A stretch of DNA of 64,000 nucleotides from Amylostereum areolatum (lineage: Eukaryota; Basidiomycota; Agaricomycetes; Russulales; Stereaceae). The notes beneath the pieces were generated by a model, which saw nothing but the letters and a program-made list of their open reading frames with translations, ran no database searches and was not told where the DNA came from. Where the stretch lies: positions 825,317-889,316 of the forward strand of contig SAXG01000017.1 in the NCBI GenBank assembly GCA_012932865.1. Reading direction: 5' to 3'. This document shows positions 40,463 to 49,396 of this stretch, piece after piece. Both the position numbers and the translations under genes were made by a program. Each line of letters begins with the position of its first letter. The first letter of the stretch is position 1.

Positions 40463-40563
40463 GGTTACAGTTACATGCTCATGTGAGGGAATTATATAGT
40501 GGCAGGTCTGAAGTATGTATCCCACCGACCAATGTTGATCGCCGCTTGACCCTCTTCCTTGGA

Positions 40564-41290
40564 CTATTGCGCAAGGGTCTTCAAGACAAAGCATGTGGCG
40601 GGGTGTGTCGAAGGGATACAGCACATCGGGCACGTGTAGATCGGGTGCTTAGCTCCCTTGGCAAGTATACTCGAGAACCAGGCTGCAATGCAGTCTCCGC
40701 AAAAGATGTGCCTACAAGTCAACCTGTTTACGTGGTATGTTTTCAGTGAACAAGTAAGCCAGCAATGGAGCGTACACAATGGGCAACTTCCTCTTTGACT
40801 TGCAGAGCGGGCAAGTCACAGCGCCTTCCAGTGACTATTTTGAGGCTCCAAGAGCATGTGCCTCAGAGTAATTCATGACGAAGATATTTTCCACTTACTA
40901 TCTTCTAGTTCTGGATTGTTGCTCTGGCTTCCGCGAGAGCCATTTCGACTGCCCAACACCTCTTGAGCTCCGACGAGAGCTCCGCTACTGACCTGATGCT
41001 CTGTGTGTGCCACTCACCTTGCTCCTGATGTTGTTATGATACAGACAAAACTCAAAATATGTCCTTGAGGTCATATGATAGCCACATACCTTCTCTTCTG
41101 CTTTAAGCTTTGCTTCTAGGTCTCTAGCATCAACTTTGCTCAGCCGAGACATTCTCAGCTTCTTTTTTGCAATCGGCTCCTCATTATCATCAGAAGAAGA
41201 CAAGATGATAATTGCCTCCCTTTTTGATGATCCTCTGGTATTAGAGGAAGAGCTCTTGGAATGGGAGGGTGCAGATGGTGGACGTATAGT
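40564..41290 (-). CDS. RING-finger protein, multi-exon
   Basis: Exon near 41,290-41,090: Ser-rich, then 'LSSSDDNEEPIAKKKLRMSR' (acidic patch plus NLS-like KKKLR) and the start of a coiled coil 'VDARDLEAKLKAEEK', ending at GTATGT. A later part gives '...CWAVEMALAEARATIQ'. The RING is split by a 52-bp intron (40,775-40,724): 'TCPLCKSKRKLPIV' before it, 'LTCRHIFCGDCIAAWF...YTCPMC' after it, giving a full C3HC4 set. It is probably a nuclear E3 ubiquitin-ligase-like protein. It is convergent with the SUN gene, with 3' ends about 100 bp apart. The start codon was not found. Confidence 0.6.
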
Positions 41291-42029
41291 GGAATAAAGA
41301 GAACTGCATGAGGCCGCACACGGCGCAGATAACTGGACGTGATCGTGTCACATGACCCTATCTGTGGGCTCGCAACTTGAAGTTGAGCTTGACATTACTC
41401 GTCTCCCAACGTTTTGCCTTACTGTCATCATACACACACCTCCCATTTCACCTTACGGTGCACTCCAGCCGGTTTTCTCTCACAAAGTTGTGCGAAACTT
41501 TTGTGAACGCTACTCAAAGCCTCGTGTATTGCCACTCATTGCAACCTTTAAAAGTCTTTTGAGATGCCACTCAATCCAATTTGCCTTCTCATCCTTCTCC
41601 CAAACTGCCCACTCTTCCTCCTTCAAGAAAGCAAATCATGTCGCTTTCACTGTCCTCACAAGCAGTGATACGAGCTAATTTTTTCAAACCTGAGGCTCGG
41701 AAGGGCTCGTCAAATCTCACAGTGCTGGCTTGATCAGGTTAGACTCTCAGAACCTACCACAGTACCTTCTGCTTACTGACCTTTTCAGCCCGTCCAGAGC
41801 ACATGGCCCATCCAGAGCACATAAGTGCCCCCGCTTCTTGCGTAATCGATGTCACCCTTGCCACTGATGTATGTGGCAATGACAAAGATCTTCAAGGCGC
41901 ACGTTCTGCTGAGTCAGCAGGGGCGGCTGGTTTGTGCACTTTTCTCCCCCAGTTTTTTTTTTCCTATCAAAAACCGTTCTCAGATCTAAGCTCCCTTATA
42001 GCCCAATGAGCTCGTTCTGAAGGCCGAGG
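41291..42029. other. Intergenic / promoter region
   Basis: It lies between the divergently transcribed RING and membrane-protein genes, so it likely holds both promoters. Short ORFs (41,352-41,678; 41,803-42,009) might be 5' exons of the downstream gene but carry no recognisable domain. Confidence 0.35.
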
Positions 42030-43297
42030 GTGAGTATCTCACTGGCCATCTGGAGAACTACACTGATATTTGCTCTCGCAGTCTCTACCTTCTTATTCAT
42101 GTGTCCTCTAGCTTATCTGGCCAGAATTGCTCACTCTGTCGCTTCCGCTGCTTCATCACTCGCGACGCTCCTTCTCCCGATCTACATGTTATGGATCCCA
42201 GTCTATCAAGAGACTGCTCGCTGGACAACTGCCTTCTCGCTCAAATGGTGCCTCTTCTTAGCACTCCCCGTTGTCGTTCAAATGACTGTCCAAGTGGCAC
42301 GTGATATCAATGGCATTTGCTCCTATCTCATCATCCCATCTTTCCCCTTTGTATCCTTTATCTGCCCCACAGAAATTGGTTTCCAAGCCAGTTCAGCCAA
42401 GCGGGCAGATTTTCCGGGTCTTATGGCACTGCAAGGGCAGAGCATCGTAATTTTAATGGATGACATGTTACCTGACCAGGGCCTGGCCTTAGAGCTCAAG
42501 AAGGCTCAACCAGCAATTGACAATGCCATTGTGCTAGTAGGCACAAATGATCTGCTCTGTAAAGACATTCTGGGCTCCAAGCTCAAGACATTCACTATGC
42601 AGGCATGCACGGTCGGCAGGGTGTTGCAGAAATTTGATTCATCTGTAGGAGGTTCTGTGGATTTGTGAGTTATTTGTTGGTTTCATGGCTGATTTCCAAC
42701 TAATCATCACAATTATGCCGCAGTATCATTGCCGTAAACGACTATGCCCTCTGACAAATCGAACACGCCCAACTTGCTAAACTGGGCCTTCTTGAAAGCA
42801 CCCCGTGGCCCACACTCAGGCCGTATCTGAAGGATCTAGACATGTTCGTGGAGGAAGCTTTCACTCTGGCTGCAGGGGTGTGCACAACAGAACTGCACCA
42901 TCTCATCATTGACGCAGAGAAGTTGATGATGAGCTTGGATGACCTCGAAGCCCAATTAGATGTCATTTACGAAATCATTCTGTGGGAGGATGGTGACTGG
43001 GAGAGGTACCAGTGCCAGGTCGAGGATCAGCTGTGGACTAGGCTAGGGTGGAACAGTGATTTGCTGAATACCACATGTACTCATTGTGGCCTTCTGTATG
43101 GTCTTTCAGCCTTTCGCAAGCAGGCACTTTTCCACGCTGCCAGCGCCTTAGTCATGCTACAAGAGATGGAGGCAAATTTGGAGAACCTTCGAATGTGCAC
43201 TGCTGCACCCGAGCTTACGAATGACGCTATCCCTGTTGAGCTCCATGTCAAAAGCATACAGAACAGTCTCGCCAGGCTTCAGGTGGCTCGGAGCTGA
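42030..43297 (+). pseudogene. Conserved Agaricomycete membrane/coiled-coil protein
   Basis: Exon 1 encodes at least two hydrophobic stretches ('TTLIFALAVSTFLFMCPLAY', 'SLKWCLFLALPVVVQMTVQV') and then a helical region with 'ALELKKAQPAIDNAIVLVG'. A 56-bp intron (about 42,668-42,723, GTGAGT...CCGCAG) leads to exon 2, 'IIAVNDYAL', then helical/coiled coil ('HHLIIDAEKLMMSLDDLEAQ', 'ASALVMLQEMEANLENLRM', 'ELHVKSIQNSLARLQ'). A TGA stands after 'NDYAL' (near 42,754), where relatives I recall have an Arg or polar residue, which fits a CGA-to-TGA change. Function is unknown. LTR F begins two bases after the final stop. Confidence 0.6.
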
Positions 43298-43298
43298 C

Positions 43299-43850
43299 TG
43301 TGACGACGGAGTCGATTACGTGCCGACAACGACAACAACACACAACAAAATAAGAAAGAAACTCGAAGTCAACCTCCTCGAGCGCGACTACACAGGTCAG
43401 CGCGCGAAGCCGCAAGGGCACTACTTAGGCACTGCAAATGACTAGTCCAAAGACCAAGTTTAGCATTAGTCACAGTTCTAAGATACAGTAGAAACACTGC
43501 TTACCTAGTCCAAAGACCAAGAGGTCGAGATGAGGACTAGGCTCGCTACATGCACTCCTTTTATACTACTAGGGCGACCCACTTCAGAGCCCCTTGACCC
43601 ACATAATATCCTAAGTACAGTAATCATATTCTACCAATCCTGTGCACTGATTCTATGCTGTGCGTGTAAGCGGAGTTCCAAAGTCCGAAATCAGGTACGT
43701 CATATGAAGGAAAACACGTGCTTAGTCACGTGACCAACCCAGTCATAATCCCAAGTCCAAAACAATGTCCTTCCACCGTCATAATAAAATGAAAAAGGGT
43801 GTAAGTCCCTTTGAGGAAAAAGATAGGGGCTATTGACACGTGTCGTCATA
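43299..43850 (-). repeat. 3' LTR of element F
   Basis: 552 bp, TGTGACGAC...GTCGTCATA. A purine tract (AGGAGGGGGGTAA on the minus strand, about 43,851-43,863) precedes it. TATAAAA at 43,565-43,559 and transcript-start word ATCTCGACCT at 43,531-43,522 are 34 bp apart. Confidence 0.93.
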
Positions 43851-43861
43851 TTACCCCCCTC

Positions 43862-44521
43862 CTAAGGCCTGGCAACCCGACAGGCTAAGCTCGTATGGCG
43901 ACTCATCTCCCATTCGCAATCAGTATCGTTGCCATCAGTAAAGTTTTCCCTTAACCCCCAAGGCAGCGACATAAAGAGCACGGTGTTTAGTTTTCGTGGG
44001 GCCGAGGGATTCTGTGCGTAGAAATCCCGGACGGCATCTTCCGTGTTGACGTTTTTTGCCGGTTCCCAGCTATTATTGCCCGGGCCGTATTCCTTCCACC
44101 ACACCAGGTATTGGAGTTGACGCCGGAAGATCCAGCTGTCAGTTATCTCCTCTACCTTGTATTCCTCTTCTCCATCAACTTCGACCAGAGGTGGCGGTGG
44201 CGGCAGTTGCCCATTAACTTTGTTGCCTTTCCACGGCGAGAGCTTGTCCACATGGAAGATGTTGTGGACTTTGAGCTGTGGGGGAAGCTTGAGTCGATAA
44301 TCGAGATCACCAACCCGCTCAATTACTTCGTAAGGACCGAGTTGGCACGGGTCTAGCTTACGGCTCACTTGGTGGATCGAGATGTTCTTCGATGAAAGCA
44401 TTACCTTATCCCCTACTTTGAATTCGTGAGGGCGAGTCCGTCCCGGAGCTCGGGAGTTTTTCATGTTCTCCTTATAGAGTCGCATGGCAGCTTCGGCATC
44501 TTCGCGCGCTTTGCGCAGCTT
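43862..44521 (-). pseudogene. Element F integrase C-terminus and chromodomain
   Basis: It reads 'AAMRLYKENMKNSRAPGRTR', 'FKVGDKVMLSSKNISIHQVS', the GPY/F-like 'LGPYEVIERVGDLDYRLKLP', and a chromodomain ('VEEITDSWIFRRQLQYLVWW', 'NNSWEPAKNV'), which would guide integration through modified histones. It joins the upstream integrase fragment (44,882-45,068) in frame once the inserted 360 bp plus one duplicated 13-mer are left out. Confidence 0.85.
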
Positions 44522-44881
44522 TTTTTCTTTCTAATTAAAGTCTATTTGAGATTTTACCTATGTCTAGACTGTGTCGCCTGCGAGTTGTTGTGACGTGCGT
44601 ACTCCTCTGTATCTATCCTAATGCAGCAATCCCAGCCATATCGTGGTATGTTTGGAATGAGTTGGCCTCGTAGAGGTCATTGCGGTTCTGGGGGTTCGTT
44701 ATGAATAAAGTGCTATTGCGCCTGCCCAGGCCGTGTCTTCGTCACCTCCCTTCCTTTTTTTCTCCTCCTTCTGGTCCTCTGCCGATTCCTATCCGCCCAA
44801 CCAATGGTCGAGGAGCGTCGGTGCTCTCGGTGGCTGTGCCTTTCGGCAACGCGCTCTCGGCCTGCTCCCTTTGCGCAGCTT
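44522..44881 (-). mobile_element. 360-bp retroposed sequence with poly(A)
   Basis: It is flanked by a perfect 13-bp direct repeat CTTTGCGCAGCTT (44,509-44,521 and 44,869-44,881). On the minus strand it ends in A-rich sequence (AAAGAAAAAAA), the mark of target-primed (LINE-type) integration of a polyadenylated RNA. A short open stretch near 44,720-44,640 reads 'NPQNRNDLYEANSFQTYHDM' and could be the C-terminus of a host mRNA, with the rest as UTR. So it is a processed pseudogene or a SINE; no LINE ORF is present. Confidence 0.8.
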
Positions 44882-45068
44882 ACAGAGGTGCTGGTCTAGC
44901 TTCGGCATGCGCGTTCCTCCGCCGACCAGAACTGTAAAGTCCGGGGTATATCCATAGATCAATTCAAAGGGCGTGTGTCCCGTTGCTGCATTAAGGCGTG
45001 AATTGATAACAAACTCGGTGGTAGGCAGGAAATCTGCCCAATCGTCCTGCCTTTGGTTACAGAACATG
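44882..45068 (-). pseudogene. Element F integrase, middle fragment
   Basis: 'MFCNQRQDDWADFLPTTEFV', 'NAATGHTPFELIYGYTPDF' and 'MPKLDQHLCKLRK' form the post-catalytic part of a Ty3 integrase. It is cut on one side by element A and on the other by the 360-bp retroposed sequence. Confidence 0.88.
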
Positions 45069-45524
45069 TGTCAGCAACGACTAGTGCGACAGCACCAAGT
45101 TACGACAAGGCTGACAGAGGAAGAGGACGACAGAGGGGAGCCGATCAGACACGGCGACAGACAAGGGAAAGCAAGCAAAGTTGGTAGAATTGACTAGCTC
45201 GAGATAAGGGATATGTACAGCGAGAGCGAGCATTATATACACAAGAGGAGGGAGACTTAGGTAAGCAACCAATATACGGCGATCAGTAAGCAGACCTAGT
45301 ATAAGTAAGCAGTCGTATGTAAAAGAGCACAGCATGAGTCAGTATCGTACAGCATGAGTCAAGAAAAAGGAGTCAGACCCGGGCCGAGATGAGTCACGTG
45401 GATCCGGGCGGGATATAGATGAACCAGGTCCGGGCCGAAGTGGAGCCGGACCGGTGATAAGTCGATAAGTCCTAAAGCGTGTAACCAATGTAAAGTAAAA
45501 GAAAATTATAGACCGTTCATGACA
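45069..45524 (-). repeat. 3' LTR of element A
   Basis: 456 bp, TGTCAGCAACGAC...GTTCATGACA. It is 18 bp longer than the other LTR because of a local duplication around 'CAGCATGAGTC' (45,330-45,362). On the minus strand a purine tract (AAGGAAGGGGTGA) precedes it. Confidence 0.92.
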
Positions 45525-45573
45525 TCACCCCTTCCTTAGATTTGATGTCCTTGTCCTAATCAGATCCAGCTTC

Positions 45574-45946
45574 TGTTAGGGATCGGTCCAGCGACTGGCA
45601 GATCACCCAAGTCACCCAAAGAGAGAGAGAAAAAGAGGATAGATTGACAGGAGAGGGTCCAAGTCCAGGCGTAGGGCTGAAGCAGTACGTGGGGAACGAA
45701 GAGGACGATCTAAGGAAAAGAGGCGCATAGGAGAGCCTTATATATGTATAGAATCGATGATGCGAGAATGGTGCGAGTGGGAGAGAACAATGAGAGAAAC
45801 GAAGGGGGAGGACGTGGTCCGGAGCGATGATGTCATAGATGGAAAGATAAGAGGAGTCAGGCTGACGACGTCATGTGATGGGAAATGTAATCATGTGACT
45901 GAATGCGATGCAACGAAAAGGGAAAGGATTGAGGCGATCCGTGACA
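45574..45946 (-). mobile_element. LTR of family C inside element A, no TSD
   Basis: 373 bp, TGTTAGGGATCGG...GATCCGTGACA, the reverse complement of the 5' LTR at 57,359-57,729. The flanks GCTTC and CCAGG do not match. It sits exactly where pol should begin after gag. Confidence 0.88.
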
Positions 45947-47599
45947 CCAGGCCACTGAGGCACCACAAAACCAGACGAGCAAGAAACAGAAACTTGGGCT
46001 TCAGATGCCGTGTACATTGTCAGCCCCCTCAAAAACCCTCCTTCTTCTCTTCCACCTTTGGCTGAGCTTGGAGCGCGTCTATCACACTTTTCCGATCTTC
46101 GGCCGACAGGCTCCTAGCCCAAGCGGTGGGCGTCTCGAACGTCTGTGCTTGAGCCTCCCGCTTTGGTGGTTCTGTGTACCGGTCCCTCCCCCACATGTCT
46201 CGGATGTTCTTCACATCCACCCTGCAGTCCCGCACCTGGTGGCCATTCTGTCCGCAGTGGAAGCATTGGCCCTTAATGTCGACACAGTTGACGTCCATTG
46301 GCTGTCCTTTGCCACTGTGTACTGTGCCGGTTCCGTCGTGGCGCCATGGGACCTGTCCCCCTTGCTGCCCATTGGACGACCCTTGTCCTTTGGGTTTTTG
46401 GTTCTGCGCGGGGCTGCTGTGTTGAGTTTTCAGGTCCTCCCGCTCCTGTCACAGTCCATGAATCAGAATGATGCGCTCCTTTAGGTCCTCATATTTCTGA
46501 GGGACGTGACCGCTATCATAGATGGAGTCAATGGTCCAGTAGTAGATGTTATGCTTAAGCAGCTGCATGAGGTGGATGGGGTCCTGCGCCGTGGAGTACC
46601 CAGCCTTCCTTGCCAGTTGTTCAAACCTGGCAAAGTATTCATGGGCGGTGGTACCCTTCGTCTCTTTGAACCCGTCTAGTTTGACTGTGGCACGGTGCTG
46701 CTCATTGAGGTCGGTGAAGGCGCCTTTGAGCGCCTTGTGGAAGTCCACCCAGGCAACCATGGCTCTATTGGCTAGGTGCGTATCCTTGTACTCGGCCTTC
46801 TAGGTGCGTGCTGCTTCCCCCGTCATGTAGGTGAGGATGAAGAGTACTTTGTCCTTGTCCGTCATGAGGTCATCCTCGGCGGCTCGCATGTACTCCTCGC
46901 ATGACCGCATCCAGTCGTTGAAGTCCTCTTGTTTCCCAGAGAAGCCTTCAGGAGTTTTCGCGTGGACCTTCTTTCGAGGGGGTCTGGTGGCGGCGGCGGC
47001 TGGGGCACTAACAGTGACTGCAGGGGGGTTGACGGTGATGGGGGGGGGGGGGGGGGCAGTGACATTGACGGTGGGGGGTGGCAGGTTGAGGGCGGCAACA
47101 AGCATGGCAGGGATGGCGACCCATTGGCCATTTACTTCCATGAGCCATGCATTGTTGGTGCCGTTATTCATGTGTTGGATGGGAGAGCCAGTTTGGCCGA
47201 TGACGATGTTCCATGTTCCACCAATTTCGGTGCAGTTGGCAAGTTCGGCGGGGAGAGGGGGTTGGGGGTCGGTGCAGACCTACTGGGCAGCCATGATTGG
47301 TTCGTCGAGGTCGGAGAAGTCTTCGTTGGTGACAGGTGGTAGGGCGGAGGCGGCGATGAAGTTGAAGTCGGCTTCAGTGAGGTCGTCTTGGCTTTCGTTG
47401 GCGAAGTACCAACTGATGCCACTTGTCTGGGTTGCTACAAAGGCGACTTCGACAGTGGTGTCTCCGAGTTAGACAAAGAAGTCATTTCCTTGTTCAGTGA
47501 AGCCTAGAGGGAGGGGATATATGTAGCAGTTTTTGTCCTCGATGTTGGTGTCGGAGTCAGAACTGGAGTTGGAGCCATTGAGTCCGAACGAGGGAATTG

Positions 47600-47705
47600 T
47601 TTATAAGTGGGTGAGGTCAATGACCTTTGGCTGGGTGAGGTCGATGACCCTTGGCTGGGTGAGGTCGATGACCTTTGGCTGGGTGAGGTCAATGACCTCT
47701 AGCTC
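47600..47705 (-). repeat. 24-bp tandem repeat encoding VIDLTQPK
   Basis: Four units of GTCAT(T/C)GACCTCACCCAGCC + AAAG, reading VIDLTQPK/R, end in VIDLTHL. VIDLT is the hydrophobic core of known SUMO-interacting motifs, and a Ser/Asp-rich stretch (NSSSDSDTNIED) follows soon after in a neighbouring frame. Confidence 0.85.
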
Positions 47706-47905
47706 TGGTGTGGGGCTGGGGGTGTTGCCTAGTGTAAGGAGGCAGTGGGTGTGTCGAGTGTCCACTGGTATTTTCTCGTTAGGCGCGTAGAAGGACTTTG
47801 GGGGTTGCTCGAGTTTGTAGCAGTAGGTGACGTATGGGCAGAAGTGGACATAGCAGTTTCCGGTTCCTTGTTCGCTTATTTTGAGCCAATAGAAGTGGAC
47901 GTCTA

Positions 47906-48328
47906 TGTCAGAAACGCAGTTTATGAGACCGATGGAGCCGCCTAAGTTGCAACGATGAGAGGAGCAAGAGAGAACAGATGGATTCGAGAGTGTCAGGCCT
48001 AGGGTAGTGCAATGTGCGCTACAGTACCGTATGACGAGATGGACAGTCTAAGGAAAAGGGGAAAGAGACACTGTCCTTATATACAAGTGGGAACAATGAT
48101 GCGATGTGATGCGATAGTGGTGCGAGCAGGGGAAACAATAAGAAAGGAGTCATGGGGCGGAGGACGGAAGTCCAGAGTAATGATGTTATAGATAAGGATG
48201 CGGAACCCCGTTCGGAAGTCCGGGCAATGACGTTGTTGGAGCATGTGATGTGAAGGAAAGTCATGTGCCGTGACACGTCGCGTGTACAAGGTCTGCAAAC
48301 AAAGAGAGAAATGGAGTGATCCGTGACA
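47906..48328 (-). mobile_element. Solo LTR, family B, inside element A gag
   Basis: 423 bp, TGTCAGAAACGCAG...GATCCGTGACA, perfect TSD GTCTA (47,901-47,905 and 48,329-48,333). It interrupts the gag N-terminal domain, whose frame continues across once the LTR and one TSD are skipped. Confidence 0.94.
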
Positions 48329-48550
48329 GTCTATGACGGAGTCTTCAAGTTCTTCTACGCTGAGGGCGACCTTCCAATTGTGCCAGGCCCAAGGGTCTTT
48401 AGACTCGTTGATGAGGGAGATGATAGTATTGTCGCTGATGGGGATGAATTCTTGTACTTGCGAGCGCCAATCTTCCATGCACGAGCCCCCAGCCGAAATG
48501 GTTACTCTGTGCGGCAAGGGAAGATTTTGTCGAGGGAAGGTGGTTCTGTT

Positions 48551-48941
48551 ACGAGATCACAAGACGGTCTGCCTCAGTCTACTCGACCTGTTGGCTGTCT
48601 CTTCATCTAGGGGACACGAGCCCAAAGACTTCCTAAACCGCTTTCCTTTCGCCGCTTTTACTCGTTTCCTACACCAAAGGTGCACCTTCTACTGTCACCT
48701 CTGAGCTTTAAACTCCTGGTGTTGGAGAGTCTCGAGTAGGTGTAACGTTTTGGGGGAAACGTCAAGCCGGCACCGGTATACGTGTGCACGACCACAATGT
48801 TAGGGTAACGAGTCGCGTACTCTGGGGGCAACGGTCTAGGGTGGCACAGGGGGAGAACAAGGTCAGTACCAGACGAGTACTACTACTACTACTACGCTAC
48901 AGTACGTAGGGACGGTTGTAGGGTGGTGCAAGAGTAAACAG
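48551..48941 (-). other. Element A leader / gag 5' end
   Basis: Minus-strand sequence between the PBS and the gag frame. It contains a (GTA)n run (48,880-48,895). I could not place the gag start codon. Confidence 0.4.
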
Positions 48942-48951
48942 ATCTCGAGCT
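48942..48951 (-). promoter_or_regulatory. Self-priming PBS of element A
   Basis: AGCTCGAGAT on the minus strand, two bases after the LTR. It is complementary to ATCTCGAGCT at 49,091-49,082 in the LTR, 34 bp downstream of the TATATAA at 49,125-49,119. Confidence 0.8.
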
Positions 48952-48953
48952 TA

Positions 48954-49391
48954 TGTCAGCAACGACTAGTGCGACAGCACCAAGTTACGACACAGCTGAC
49001 TAGAAGATGAGGACGACGGAGGGGAGCCAATCAGACACGGCGACAGACAAGGGAAAGCAAGCAAAGTCGGTAGAATTGACTAGCTCGAGATAGGGAATAT
49101 GTACAGCGAGAGTGAGCCTTATATACATGATAGGAGAGAGACTTAGGTAAGCAACCAATACACGGCGATCAGTAAGCAGACCTAGTATAAGTAAGCAGTC
49201 GTATGTAAAAGAGCACAGCATGAGTCAAGAGAAAGGAGTCAGACCCGGGCCAAGATGAGTCACGTGGGTCCAGGCGGGATATAGATGAACCAGGTCCGGG
49301 CCAAAGTGGAGCCGGACCGGTGATAAGTCGATAAGTCCTAAAGCGTGTAACCGATGTAAAGTAAAAAGAAAATTATAGACCGTTCATGACA
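48954..49391 (-). repeat. 5' LTR of element A
   Basis: 438 bp, ends TGTCAGC and CATGACA. It carries the TATA box and transcript-start word described for the PBS. Confidence 0.93.
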
Positions 49392-49396
49392 ACATG

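Larger units (their letters stand above)
45947..48550 (-). pseudogene. Element A gag with VIDLT repeats
   Basis: On the minus strand, the N-terminal domain starts near 48,517 ('MEDWRSQVQEFIPISDNTII', 'DPWAWHNWKVALSVEELED') and is split at 48,328/47,906 by a solo LTR. It resumes 'HFYWLKISEQGTGNCYVHFC'. A Pro/Thr stretch and four VIDLT units (24-bp repeat, 47,700-47,600) follow, then a Ser/Asp-rich segment. After stops (near 47,600 and 47,284) come a poly-Pro stretch (about 47,070-47,030), the capsid ('FSGKQEDFNDWMRSCEEYMR', 'FARFEQLARKAGYSTAQ') and a zinc knuckle 'CFHCGQNGHQVRDC' near 46,260. Several stops and shifts show it is dead in this copy. Confidence 0.78.
45069..49391 (-). mobile_element. 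Gag-only LTR element A
   Basis: LTRs at 45,069-45,524 and 48,954-49,391, with TSD ACATG (45,064-45,068 and 49,392-49,396). Between them are a self-priming PBS, a gag region and a PPT, but no protease, RT or integrase. Two foreign LTRs lie inside (47,906-48,328 with its own TSD; 45,574-45,946 without one). It may be a non-autonomous family, or an autonomous element that lost pol by recombination at the second LTR. Confidence 0.88.
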
